This document shows, in pieces, positions 1 through 7,827 of a stretch of 58,491 nucleotides of DNA. The stretch spans positions 1-58,491 of the forward strand of contig CAZMSJ010000005.1 of the NCBI GenBank assembly GCA_964568925.1, read 5' to 3'. The translations under genes and the position numbers were made by a program. Positions within the stretch are counted from its first letter, which is position 1. The number at the start of each line of letters is the position of its first letter. The notes under the pieces were generated by a model. The model had not been told where the DNA came from and ran no database searches. It saw nothing but the letters and a program-made list of their open reading frames with translations. The stretch comes from CAYQUL01 sp964568925 (GTDB taxonomy: Bacteria; Patescibacteriota; Microgenomatia; UBA8517).

Positions 1-117
1 CTTATGTTCATTTAAGGAGTAAATTCTTTATTTAACAGAGTGTATATTACCTTATTTTGAAGGTTATGTCAAGGTCTTGACACTCAAAGTGCAACATGGA
101 CTACTATAGTTATATAA

Positions 118-1053
118 ATGAAGATTAAACCTGTTCATCTTCTAACTGTAACCACAAGCCTGCTTTTGCTCTCTGCTTTTAGCCAAACAAACACAGTTCG
201 TGGAGCCTCAGCAAACCATATAGTAATATCAGAAATCCAAGTTGGAGCAGGAGATAATGACTTTGTTGAACTTTACAATCCAACTGATTCAAATGTTAGC
301 CTTTCAGGCTGGAGATTAACCAAAAAAGTAAATTCAGAAACTTCCCTTGTTGCCTCAATGTCAGGCACAATAGCCTCAAAAGGATATTTTTTAATATCAA
401 ATAAAGATGGAAGTGCATCGCCATCTGCCGATTTAACCTATGCAAGCTCAATAGCAGACAACAACACAATTTTGCTTTATTCCGATGCAGGCACAAATGT
501 AGTTGATAAAGTAGGTATGGGGACAGCCATTGATTTTGAATCCACTCAATCAGCAACACCTGCAAATGGCAAAAGTATCGAAAGAAAGGCCAGTTCAGCT
601 TCAACATCTGATTCAATGAAAATTACAGGAATCGATGAGTTTATGGGGAATGCCGAGGATACAGATAATAATGGTGTTGATTTTGTCTTAAGAGAAATCC
701 CTCAGCCTCAAAATTCCCAGTCAACACATGAACCAATTACAACAGCCACCCCAACAGCAACTGCTACAGTAACAGTAACCCCAACTTCCTCCCCTACACC
801 TACTGTCAGCCCCACAGCGACACCAACAGCGACAGCCACGGCTACAGTTACTCCAACGGTCACACCAACAGCAACACCAACTGCCACCGCAACATCCACT
901 TCAACTACAAGTGCAACACCCACTTCGTCATCTTTCCCCTCACCATTTGAAGGTTATTCCTTCCAATGCAAAGTCACATACCACACATTTAGATCACGAT
1001 GGTTCTTCATTTCAGTTCCGCAAATTTTCTGCGGATTAGTCAAAAATAAATAA
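118..1053 (+). CDS. Secreted lamin-tail-domain (LTD) protein with Pro/Thr-rich linker
   Basis: A 311-residue protein with an N-terminal signal peptide (residues 1-29, hydrophobic run TTSLLLLSAF). Residues about 34-150 match a lamin-tail domain: IVISEIQVG, FVELYNPTDSNVSLSGWRL and GYFLIS are the usual strands of this beta-sandwich, which occurs in secreted and surface bacterial proteins. Residues about 205-270 are a low-complexity stretch of T, P, A, V and S, typical of an extended wall-crossing linker. The last 35 residues (Cys- and aromatic-containing, ending GLVKNK) do not look like an anchor or a sorting signal, so the true C-terminus may be altered by a frameshift in the repeat. A TTGACA box (77-82) and TACTAT (102-107) precede the ATG so closely that the mRNA may be leaderless. 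Role is inferred as surface or adhesion. Confidence 0.75.
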   Translation: MKIKPVHLLTVTTSLLLLSAFSQTNTVRGASANHIVISEIQVGAGDNDFVELYNPTDSNVSLSGWRLTKKVNSETSLVASMSGTIASKGYFLISNKDGSASPSADLTYASSIADNNTILLYSDAGTNVVDKVGMGTAIDFESTQSATPANGKSIERKASSASTSDSMKITGIDEFMGNAEDTDNNGVDFVLREIPQPQNSQSTHEPITTATPTATATVTVTPTSSPTPTVSPTATPTATATATVTPTVTPTATPTATATSTSTTSATPTSSSFPSPFEGYSFQCKVTYHTFRSRWFFISVPQIFCGLVKNK

Positions 1054-1117
1054 AATTGGTACAATAGGCATCGTTTTCTAATCCCTGTACATTATTAACC
1101 AACAAGGAACACTTAAA

Positions 1118-1516
1118 ATGTATGAAATGTTCAATGTTTTTCGGAAGAAAACTAATTTAACAGTTTATATAGGCGAAAATGGCTTAACTATAAAAATACG
1201 TTCAATCAAAAATTGCAGCGAAGTAACTTTAACTAAAAAACCACACCTTAGATCAGGCAACCAAAAATTCAAAAGCCTTTCACCATACGGTGATTTCTCA
1301 GGAAAATTTGTTTTACAGTTCAAAGATTATTTAGTCGAAATTCGATGTTTCTCAACCCAAAACATTAAAAGAAATTACCAAAAAACATTTTATATAAAAA
1401 TTTGGAAATCATATAGCAAAAAATTTGCATATTATGAACTTGTACTAGTCAGAAAAGAAGCAGAAGCGCTAATCAAGTTTTTCAAAGAATATTGGTCAGA
1501 ATGTGAACAAGCATAA
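1118..1516 (+). CDS. Hypothetical protein
   Basis: A 132-residue basic protein (about 20 percent Lys and Arg) that I do not recognise. It has no signal peptide, membrane segment or catalytic motif. The pattern of short hydrophobic strands (LTVYIGENGLTIKIRSI, GKFVLQFKDYLVEIRCF, TFYIKIWK) suggests a mostly beta fold followed by a C-terminal helix (EAEALIKFFKEYW). It follows the lamin-tail gene by 64 nt on the same strand. The ATG is preceded by AAGGAAC, a weak ribosome site. No function is proposed. Confidence 0.55.
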   Translation: MYEMFNVFRKKTNLTVYIGENGLTIKIRSIKNCSEVTLTKKPHLRSGNQKFKSLSPYGDFSGKFVLQFKDYLVEIRCFSTQNIKRNYQKTFYIKIWKSYSKKFAYYELVLVRKEAEALIKFFKEYWSECEQA

Positions 1517-1520
1517 AAAA

Positions 1521-1555
1521 TTCCCCAGGAAGATTCATAAAAAATTCCTGGGGAA
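1521..1555 (-). terminator. Intrinsic terminator for the 1578-1982 gene
   Basis: TTCCCCAGGA (1521-1530) and TCCTGGGGAA (1546-1555) form a perfect 10-bp stem. On the minus strand the stem is followed by a T-run, the complement of the A-run at 1515-1520, giving a standard rho-independent terminator. Read on the plus strand it lacks a T-run. Confidence 0.75.
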
Positions 1556-1577
1556 CCAAATCATTTACAAAAATTCT

Positions 1578-1982
1578 CTAAATTAGAGATTCTTTGTCCT
1601 CATAAGCTTTTCTAGCAATTACCCTAGCTTCCTCAATACTATCTGCATATTTAATTTTATTTTTCAAAAATACACGATCTGGAATACTCAATATTTTCTT
1701 TATTCCTTCACTTGCGTTAATAACAACAATACATGACAAATAATTTAAAAGTTTAAAACCGGAAACTATTTTTCCCCAACTAGGAGTACTTAACTGGAAT
1801 TCCTCATCTTTAACATCAAAAGTTACAATTGAAGGAATAAGCTGAATTTTTTCTCGAGTAATTAGTTCTACAGATTTTTTTTCAACCTCTAAAACCATAT
1901 CAATGGAAATTTTTCCATGGTACTCATTATATAAAATTCCGTCTTCAATCCAAACTTTATATGACTCTTCCTGGGTTGCCAT
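1578..1982 (-). CDS. Hypothetical protein, possibly SpoIIAA/STAS-like
   Basis: A 134-residue soluble protein. The order of elements (strands YKVWIEDGILYNEYHGKIS, a helix VLEVEKKSVELI, strand IPSIVTFDV, helix, strand LSCIVVINAS, a helix about PDRVFLKNKI, and a C-terminal helix SIEEARVIARKAYED) resembles SpoIIAA/STAS-fold proteins found in bacterial accessory regions. This is a topology argument, not a motif match. It ends in a clear terminator at 1521-1555. Partner and role are unknown. Confidence 0.55.
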   Translation of the reverse strand: MATQEESYKVWIEDGILYNEYHGKISIDMVLEVEKKSVELITREKIQLIPSIVTFDVKDEEFQLSTPSWGKIVSGFKLLNYLSCIVVINASEGIKKILSIPDRVFLKNKIKYADSIEEARVIARKAYEDKESLI

Positions 1983-2191
1983 TTCTAAAATTATATATTA
2001 TTTAACTAATCTTATTCAAAATTTACCAAAAACAGGTGAAGCGAGTGACCCACAGGGTCGAAGTTCGGAAATTCGTTATACCTGAACTTATAAACTATTA
2101 TAACTTATTCAGCTCGAACCTATCGAGGCTAGGTTTTCAGCCTGCATATGCCTCCCAATAAGTATTCAAATATATAGATAATAAGAATAAG

Positions 2192-2207
2192 TGCGACACG
2201 TGTCGCA
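2192..2207. repeat. 16-bp perfect palindrome shared with 5971-5985
   Basis: TGCGACACGTGTCGCA is a perfect palindrome in the 258-nt gap between the minus-strand genes ending at 2241 and starting at 1982. A near-identical copy with the same flank (AGAATAAG before it) lies at 5971-5985, upstream of the recombinase. The rest of the gap has only a small hairpin (GACCC-ACA-GGGTC, 2047-2059) and AACCTA/TAGGTT near 2117-2135. Confidence 0.7.
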
Positions 2208-2240
2208 TTATCAGTTTATGAAACAAAGTAGAAACCTAGT

Positions 2241-2510
2241 TTATTTCTTATACAAATACTTTTCCCACAATGTTTTGAAGTACGGGAGCGTTAGCGTTGA
2301 TAACAAAAATCCGACAGTAGGTACAATTGCATTTATCCAAGGATCAATACCAACAATAAATTTTAGATAAAAAGCAATTGCAATATAGGTAAAAGCTGCA
2401 ATAAGAAATTTTCGTGTGTAACTAGTTTCCCAAGCCTTATCTTTTTCAACACTTTTATTTCTAGATTCAATTCTAGATAGACGATTTTCAATTTCTTCAA
2501 TTTGACTCAT
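2241..2510 (-). CDS. Small membrane protein with N-terminal coiled coil
   Basis: 89 residues. Residues 1-28 are a charged heptad-like helix (SQIEEIENRLSRIESRNKSV), followed by two membrane segments at about 34-55 (FLIAAFTYIAIAFYLKFIVG) and 60-77 (AIVPTVGFLLSTL), and a basic tail. The layout is that of small two-helix membrane proteins common near mobile regions. No enzymatic motif is visible. It is 45 nt downstream of the 161-residue gene on the same strand, so the two may be cotranscribed. Confidence 0.65.
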   Translation of the reverse strand: MSQIEEIENRLSRIESRNKSVEKDKAWETSYTRKFLIAAFTYIAIAFYLKFIVGIDPWINAIVPTVGFLLSTLTLPYFKTLWEKYLYKK

Positions 2511-2555
2511 ATTATGTTTGTAGCAATCTTTCTAAGAACCCGATAAAAACAATAC

Positions 2556-3041
2556 TCATTTTATCGGTGAAATCATATGACCGTGAGCGAATACTTCTCT
2601 TCCATTCAAGGAAATCGATTCATAACCAATTGTTAGTGGTACTTCGTTACTTTTTTTGAGTATCTCGTATGTATAAGCCCATCCTTCTGGAAGGTCCAAT
2701 GAAGCAGGTTCGTGTAATCGTGTTTTACCTTTTAGCTCTCTGACACTAGTAATTAGACGAGATATCACATCTTTTGTTGTAATTCCAAGTGTTTGAAGTT
2801 CTTCAATTGGTATCACCCCTCCAGCATAAAGCCTGGTGGCCTTTTCTTCAGCTGTTTCTACTAATTCTTGTCCACCACCATTATCGTCTGCAAACCATTC
2901 ATCGTGATAATGATTATTGTCAGAAGTATAGTCATTAGCCTTTCCAGCAAATCCAGCTCTTTGGATTGATTCAGGCCTCAGTGTTCCAGCATAACCAGCA
3001 GCTAAACCATCTGTAAGTAATTTATCAATTCTCTCTGACAT
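2556..3041 (-). CDS. Hypothetical protein, 161 aa
   Basis: A soluble acidic protein of 161 residues that I do not recognise. Residues 1-55 are rich in Gly, Asp, Asn and His; the middle (about 60-105) is helical (ATRLYAGGVIPIEELQTLGI, then TTKDVISRLITSVRELK); the end is beta-rich (GWAYTYEILKKSNEV, then GYESISLNGREVFAHGHM). It runs divergently from the HTH-HEPN gene, with the starts 87 nt apart, so the two may share a regulated intergenic region. No function is assigned. Confidence 0.55.
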   Translation of the reverse strand: MSERIDKLLTDGLAAGYAGTLRPESIQRAGFAGKANDYTSDNNHYHDEWFADDNGGGQELVETAEEKATRLYAGGVIPIEELQTLGITTKDVISRLITSVRELKGKTRLHEPASLDLPEGWAYTYEILKKSNEVPLTIGYESISLNGREVFAHGHMISPIK

Positions 3042-3079
3042 AAAAATATTATATCAAAATGCTTAACAATACTTTTCTC

Positions 3080-3127
3080 TTGACGTCTGTGATAGGTTTT
3101 AGTACTATGTTGATAGGTGTTGATAAC
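3080..3127 (+). promoter_or_regulatory. Promoter with tandem 10-bp repeat before the HTH-HEPN gene
   Basis: TTGACG (3080-3085), a 17-bp spacer and TACTAT (3103-3108) make a sigma70-type promoter. Immediately downstream are two tandem copies of TGTTGATA followed by two bases (3108-3117 and 3118-3127), one helical turn apart and ending at the ATG at 3129. Their position over the transcription start suits an operator, perhaps for the gene's own N-terminal HTH; that is inference. Confidence 0.5.
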
Positions 3128-3128
3128 T

Positions 3129-5105
3129 ATGAAATTACTCCCACTCAAAGAAGTATCCGCTACGATGAAAGTAAGCCTCATCACCCTTAGAAGGTATATC
3201 AAAGATGGTCGCCTAAAAGCATCCAAGGTAGGTCGAGAGTATTTTGTATCCGAAGAAGACCTTGCCTCATTCTTCGAAAAGCCAAAATTACTTGGAGAAG
3301 CGAACTCCCTTATGGCAAGAGCTTTCAATGATACTACTGAGCTAGAGTACCATATTTCTCGAAAAGAGCTAACTCAACAAGCACGGGACATTTATCAACG
3401 CTTTGGCGAGGCACAATTGGCGCAAGAAGCTAATTTCGATTCAAATATCTTTGGCTACTCTCTTACAAGTCCTTTTCGTAACGAAACGCAGAATAAAAAA
3501 TGGGGGCGATTTGCACCAACAGGTTCTGGAACTGATAAAGATGGTAAGGAATACCACTTCCCTGATCCAAGCTGGATAGATGAACAAATGTTAGATCACG
3601 CTAGAAAACGTATTACCGAGGTAAAAAACCCACTAGTAGTTTCAATTTATGAAGATCTTATTTTTACCCATTCCAAGGAGAAAGACAAAAGAGCGCAGGC
3701 AAAAAAAACAGTTGAAGCCTACTTAGAGGCAGCAAAGATTCAGTATGAAAATGATTGGATGTTCGAGTTCTTGGATAGCTTGCTTCGTTCATTTGAGATC
3801 TCAAATTATGTAAAAGATGAAAAGACAAGAACTGAAGTACTGAAAAGAATGTTCTCCTACATAAAACAAATTGTAAGTCAAAACAAACCAAGGTATTGTC
3901 TTGAGATTCTTGATGCTTTGCTCAAGAACTTTCCTCTCCTGTCTCAGCAAGAGGTAGACCTTGTAATTGAAGCTGCTCGTACAGGAGCTGGCTTCTTTGG
4001 CGGAAAAAGTGGCGACAATAGACATCTTCAAAGAAGCTTTCTTGAAGTCATAGAACACGCCTACAAAGCGATGAAGAATAAAGAAAAAGAACTTCAGACT
4101 CAACTTGAAATAGTGGATTCTTACAAGATGGAGGCTCAAGAGAAATTTGGCAGTGGGTTAGTTGCAGCACATTTTTATGAGAAAGCACTTGAGATGGTTC
4201 ACAAGCTAAATGATCCACGAAAAGAAGCACAAGAATTGAAAACAGCCATAGAACAATCTAACTATAAATCCATCGACGAAATGAAATCCGTGTCTGTAGA
4301 GTTCACAATCACTGAGAAAGAAAAAAACGATTTCATAGCATCCGTTTTTGTAGATGACAATAGAGAATCTCTAGAACGTATTGGCGGGTTACCAAATCTC
4401 AGGCCAAGCTTCAAAGGAGCAAAAGAACTAACAGCCAAGATAGCAAAGGATTATCCTCTTCAGCATATCCTTGGAAAATCGCTTATCCAACAAGGTCGAA
4501 AAATTCATCAGAGCTCTGGAGGATTTGAAATTACAGAAGATCATATCGTTGAGCAATACAGTCGTAATATGCGTACGTATGTTATCTTTTCAAAATTTCT
4601 TTTCGATGAACTAAAAAGAAGAGGTGTCACTGGGGCAAAAATAGCTGACTACCTACGTGATAAAGAAGTTTTTCAATATGACAACTTTGGGGCTATTGAA
4701 GAGGGGTTACAAAATTACGATGAAGGCAAATACTACTCTGCTCTTGCTGTGCTTCTCCCACAGATAGAAGAAGCTTTGAGAAACCTTTTGCGTAAAGCAC
4801 ACCTTCCAACACTAACTCTTGGCAGATCAGGAGATCAGGTTGTCATTGGTATTAGAGATATACTTGAATCTCCTTTATTGAAATCTGCAATGCCAGAAGA
4901 TTTATATTGGTATTTGCGACTTCTATTGTGGGATAAACGAGGACCAGCACTACGAGATAATATATGCCACGGTTTATTGTCATATAAATCAGGCGAATAT
5001 GAGTGTTATTATGTACTTCATATACTACTGATATTGGCAGGATTTGGACTCAATCAGAACAATTCAGAAGAAACACCAAAGAAGTCATTCAAACAAGAAA
5101 TATGA
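3129..5105 (+). CDS. HTH protein with C-terminal HEPN-like (DUF4209-type) domain
   Basis: 658 residues from the ATG at 3129 (an in-frame GTG lies 12 nt upstream). Residues about 2-50 are a MerR/excisionase-type helix-turn-helix (LPLKEVSATMKVSLITLRRY, then GRLKASKVGREYFVSEEDL). The long middle is all-helical. The C-terminal 120 residues contain RIE/lR-like helices (LPQIEEALRNLLRKA) and the segment GPALRDNICHGLLSY, which holds an R-x4-H signature typical of HEPN ribonuclease-fold domains and of DUF4209. HEPN proteins are often RNases in toxin-antitoxin and anti-phage systems. The stop overlaps the next gene's start (ATGA), so the pair is translationally coupled. A direct sequestration or RNase role is inferred, not shown. 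Confidence 0.65.
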   Translation: MKLLPLKEVSATMKVSLITLRRYIKDGRLKASKVGREYFVSEEDLASFFEKPKLLGEANSLMARAFNDTTELEYHISRKELTQQARDIYQRFGEAQLAQEANFDSNIFGYSLTSPFRNETQNKKWGRFAPTGSGTDKDGKEYHFPDPSWIDEQMLDHARKRITEVKNPLVVSIYEDLIFTHSKEKDKRAQAKKTVEAYLEAAKIQYENDWMFEFLDSLLRSFEISNYVKDEKTRTEVLKRMFSYIKQIVSQNKPRYCLEILDALLKNFPLLSQQEVDLVIEAARTGAGFFGGKSGDNRHLQRSFLEVIEHAYKAMKNKEKELQTQLEIVDSYKMEAQEKFGSGLVAAHFYEKALEMVHKLNDPRKEAQELKTAIEQSNYKSIDEMKSVSVEFTITEKEKNDFIASVFVDDNRESLERIGGLPNLRPSFKGAKELTAKIAKDYPLQHILGKSLIQQGRKIHQSSGGFEITEDHIVEQYSRNMRTYVIFSKFLFDELKRRGVTGAKIADYLRDKEVFQYDNFGAIEEGLQNYDEGKYYSALAVLLPQIEEALRNLLRKAHLPTLTLGRSGDQVVIGIRDILESPLLKSAMPEDLYWYLRLLLWDKRGPALRDNICHGLLSYKSGEYECYYVLHILLILAGFGLNQNNSEETPKKSFKQEI

Positions 5106-5407
5106 GAAGTCACGAGGCTAAACAACGGGGAGTGCCGAATAGAGGCAGTTTATATGCTGTGGCAGCTGCACACTCAAAAGAAGCAATTGACACACTTTAT
5201 GACCTAATGATGAACTCCAAAAATGACAATGTTAGACTAGGTGCTGCAAAAGCACTACTGGATAAGTCGTTACCTGATTTGAAACCATCTGAAGGCATTG
5301 AATACGATAAATCTCGGGAAGTAGATATATCGGCTGACTTTGCAGAGAAGATTAGACAGATATTCCTTGAGCCTGATACTAAAAAGGGAGTAGCTGTCCA
5401 GCATTGA
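5102..5407 (+). CDS. Small helical protein coupled to the HEPN gene
   Basis: 101 residues from the ATG at 5102, which overlaps the upstream TGA by 4 nt. The core (AIDTLYDLMMNSKNDNVRL, then GAAKALLDKSLPDLKP) resembles the helical repeat seen in small terminase-like phage proteins and HEAT repeats (variants of A-I-x-x-L-x-x-L and R-x-x-A-A-x-A-L-L-D). The C-terminus is charged. Coupling to the HEPN gene suggests a partner, perhaps an antitoxin or an adaptor, but no motif proves it. Its end overlaps the convergent XRE gene by 29 nt. Confidence 0.55.
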   Translation: MRSHEAKQRGVPNRGSLYAVAAAHSKEAIDTLYDLMMNSKNDNVRLGAAKALLDKSLPDLKPSEGIEYDKSREVDISADFAEKIRQIFLEPDTKKGVAVQH

Positions 5408-5600
5408 CTTTGAGTGCAATTGCAAGCTTATGTAAATTTACTAGCGACGGATTTCTTTTACCTCTTTCTATCTGTCCAATATACGTGAAGTGCATCCCTG
5501 CTTCATCAGCCAATTTTTCCTGAGTCAATTTTCTAATCTCTCGAAGTTTCCTCAAGTGTTTGCCAAATTCAGATTTTATAGATTCGTTATTTTCATTCAC
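5379..5600 (-). CDS. XRE-family (Cro/CI-type) HTH regulator
   Basis: 73 residues, almost entirely a helix-turn-helix of the HTH_3 family: GKHLRKLREIRKLTQEKLAD forms helices 1-2, EAGMHFTYIGQIERGKRNPS the recognition helix and turn, and LVNLHKLAIALKV helix 4. Such proteins repress promoters of mobile elements and defence genes. It is convergent with the HEPN operon and divergent from the gene at 5673, and the 72-nt divergent intergenic region probably holds its operator. No ligand or dimerisation domain is present. Confidence 0.85.
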   Translation of the reverse strand: MNENNESIKSEFGKHLRKLREIRKLTQEKLADEAGMHFTYIGQIERGKRNPSLVNLHKLAIALKVNAGQLLPF

Positions 5601-5655
5601 ACCTTTATACTCTCGAAATATGGCCTATGTATCCAGAGACGATGAGTCTCATTTG

Positions 5656-5664
5656 TGATATAAT
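5656..5664 (+). promoter_or_regulatory. Extended -10 promoter, leaderless start
   Basis: TGA-TATAAT (5656-5664) is a perfect -10 with the extended TGn element. The ATG of the next gene begins 8 nt after it (5673), so transcription would start at or within 1-2 nt of the start codon. Confidence 0.6.
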
Positions 5665-5672
5665 ATTTACAT

Positions 5673-5963
5673 ATGTCTAACAATATTTTACTCAAAACTC
5701 GTTGCTCAAAAGGTCATCTAATCGTCTACGAGGATAGAGTGGCCATAGAACACAGCACCCTAGGTGATAACAGTATGTTGTTTAGTAAGGTGACTGGATG
5801 CCAAGTACAAGTAAAGGCTGCAGCTATACCTATTCTCTCCAAAGGGTTGGCAACACTAAAAGTATTTACTCAGGGAAATCAAGAACTTGTGGCAGACCTA
5901 GTGACTGTAGCTGATGCCAAAAAAGCAAAACAACTTATTGATTCNNNNNNNNNNCCAAAATAG
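5673..5963 (+). CDS. Bacterial PH-like domain protein, cut by an assembly gap
   Basis: The first 90 residues are readable: a compact beta-rich domain (KGHLIVYEDRVAIEHSTLGD, SMLFSKVTGCQVQ, LATLKVFTQGNQELVAD) ending in a helix (DAKKAKQLID), the arrangement of short bacterial PH-like domains. A 10-N gap (5945-5954) interrupts the coding region; after it an in-frame TAG at 5961-5963 may or may not be the true end, because the real gap length is unknown. Role unknown. Confidence 0.5.
   Translation: MSNNILLKTRCSKGHLIVYEDRVAIEHSTLGDNSMLFSKVTGCQVQVKAAAIPILSKGLATLKVFTQGNQELVADLVTVADAKKAKQLIDXXXXPK
5945..5954. other. Assembly gap (10 N)
   Basis: Ten ambiguous bases, probably a placeholder of unknown true length. 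It interrupts the PH-like gene and lies 16 nt left of the TGTCGC repeat cluster. Confidence 0.95.
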
Positions 5964-5970
5964 AATAAGG

Positions 5971-6034
5971 TGCGACACGTGTCGCTAGTGTCGTAGATGT
6001 CGCATTTTTCCTATCTTTGTGTCGCTATTGTCGC
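5971..6034. repeat. Iteron-like cluster of TGTCGY repeats upstream of the recombinase
   Basis: TGTCGC or TGTCGT occurs at 5980, 5989, 5998, 6020 and 6029, with start-to-start spacings of 9, 9, 22 and 9. The first copy is also the right arm of GCGACACGTGTCGC (5972-5985), repeated at 2192-2207. Regular phasing suggests a protein-binding array: an operator, excisionase or recombinase accessory sites, or an origin-type iteron set. Confidence 0.6.
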
Positions 6035-6139
6035 ACTTTCAAAATCTTCACCAATTTTTCTGAGTTTAGCCTCAAAAGATACGTTGTAAACTCAGTTTAC
6101 AATTTTTACAAGCTCAAATTTATTGTTTACGCTTTATTT

Positions 6140-6295
6140 ATGAATGTAAATAAGGCGAGAAAAATACTTGGAAAACTTGCGATTGGAATATCTGATTCAG
6201 AGCTTGAGAAGGAAATAAAGACAGCTGAACTCCTCAAGGTTCTATATTTCAATCAACTAAGAAAAAAACAGATAGAAACATCGAATAAAAAGTGA
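6140..6295 (+). CDS. Small protein preceding the recombinase
   Basis: 51 residues from the ATG at 6140 (MNVNKARKILGKLAIGIS...). It is helical and charged, with no membrane segment. A longer reading from 6017 is open but runs through the repeat array and gives a Cys/Phe-rich extension unlike coding sequence. The stop (TGA 6293-6295) is 1 nt before the recombinase ATG, so the two are tightly coupled. Small basic proteins in this position in integrative elements are often accessory or excision factors; that role is only a guess. Confidence 0.5.
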   Translation: MNVNKARKILGKLAIGISDSELEKEIKTAELLKVLYFNQLRKKQIETSNKK

Positions 6296-6296
6296 T

Positions 6297-7827
6297 ATGG
6301 AAAAACAAAAAGCAGTCATCTATATACGCGTCTCAGATGAGTCGCAGATAAAAAATAATAGCCTAGAGACTCAGGTAAAGTCCTGCAAGCTCTTTGCTGA
6401 AACTAATAATCTTGAGGTCGTAAAAGTATTTCGTGAAGAAGGTGTATCAGCTAAACACGTCCACACTCGACCAGAAATGTTAGCTCTTATCAAGTTTTGC
6501 TCTGATAAGAAAAACCAAATCTCAACTGTAGTGATTTATAAGATGGACAGGTGGACTAGGAATGTTGAGGAGGGTTTGGCAGCAATTTCACTGCTAGCGA
6601 AATATGGTGTAAGTGTTGCACCCGCAACAGAAGTTGCAGAACAGAATTCGATGGGTAAAGCTATGAGAACAATTCTTATGGCATTAGGAGAGCTTGATAA
6701 TGGACTCAAGTCAGAGCGTACACGAGATAATATGCAAACGATGTTTAGGAAGGGTTTATGGCCTTGGAAACCTCCTATTGGCTACATTAGACCAATTGGC
6801 GATAAAGATTTNNNNNNNNNNACCAGCAGTTTTTCATATAGCTATTAGTGAGATGATAAAGCTACTTTTTCAAAAGGCTTCAGAGGCAAAATACTCAAAA
6901 AAAGTATTAGCAGATTATTTGAATGGATTAGGTTTTGAAAAAGAATATGGCAAACCAGCTGATGGAAAATTGGTTACTCATATCCTGAAGAATCCATTTT
7001 ATTATGGAACTATGTATGCGAGTAAATGGAAGGAGTATGCTAAAGGAGAGCACACATCTTTGGTTGAACAAGGAGTGTGGGAGTTAGCAAATATGAATAC
7101 ATTTGGTAATAAGAGAAAAAATAAACAACAAGATAGTGCCATATATCCCTTGAAAGAACTATTGCTTTGTAATACTTGCCAACATCCACTCACTTCAAGT
7201 AATCCGTTTGGTAGGTCAAAAAATTATCTCTATTATGAGTGCCATTCAAAATCCTGCAGCAAAAAAGAAAGAGTTGATATTGAAGAAGCACATAAGCAAT
7301 TCTTATCTATAATGGCAAAGCTGAAACCTTCCAAAAGAGCCTTACAGCTATTTAGTCATATGGTGTTTGAGGAATGGGATGAAGCCGTTTCAACAATAAG
7401 AAAAGAAGTAACAATAAGGGATGAGAAAATTAGGCTACTTGAAAACGAGATTATTGAAACGAGTAAAAGCAACAGCAAAGGGATTCTATCGGATGAAGAA
7501 GCCTTGAAACATACAGAGAAACTTAGAGCAGAAATTGTAGTTTTGAGAGTCGAGAGGACTGAAATGAAAATTGACGAGTATGATACGGAAGCAGTAAAAA
7601 ACTTCACAGAAAACTTCCTCGCAAACTTAGATAGATTTTGGATACAACTAGATTTACCTGAAAAGCAGATATTACAAAATCATATATTTCCTACTGGACT
7701 TGCTTGTGCAGGAAAAAGGATTCGAATCAACAGTTTAGCCCACTCTTTCGAGCTAATTGATGCGATGGAAGACGAAAATTTCAATTTGGTGACCCCATTG
7801 GAATTCGAATCCAAGTTCCCAGAATGA
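6297..7827 (+). CDS. Large serine recombinase (integrase), interrupted by an assembly gap
   Basis: N-terminal resolvase domain with the catalytic serine in YIRVSDESQ (Ser13) and the downstream motif YKMDRWTRN. After a 10-N gap (6812-6821) the protein continues in a different frame from 6823, which reflects the placeholder gap rather than a proven frameshift. The C-terminal part has the Recombinase domain (KVLADYLNGLGFEK, HILKNPFYYG), a zinc-ribbon with LLCNTCQHPL and YYECHSKSC, and a coiled coil (about 7400-7560). This is the domain order of large serine integrases. Its last 41 nt lie inside the tRNA-Glu gene on the other strand, so the tRNA is the likely attachment site and the enzyme the element's integrase. 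Confidence 0.85.
6812..6821. other. Assembly gap (10 N)
   Basis: Ten ambiguous bases in the middle of the recombinase gene. The reading frame differs on the two sides, so the true length is not 10. Confidence 0.95.

Noticed and set aside
708..923. Open frame on the minus strand over the Thr/Pro linker, Val/Gly-rich
   Set aside because: It is the antisense of the low-complexity linker of the lamin-tail gene; repeats give long open frames in several frames.
2047..2135. Sequence near 2047-2059 (GACCCACAGGGTC) considered as the other attachment site
   Set aside because: It shares only a GTGACCC core with the tRNA-Glu 3' end and lacks the rest; no convincing duplicate was found in 1-7786.
3002..3328. 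Minus-strand open frame over the HTH-HEPN gene start
   Set aside because: It overlaps both the divergent genes and their promoter region; composition is that of a shadow.
6297..6848. Short recombinase version ending at 6848
   Set aside because: It reads through the 10-N gap in the wrong frame; the real frame resumes at 6823 and continues to 7827.
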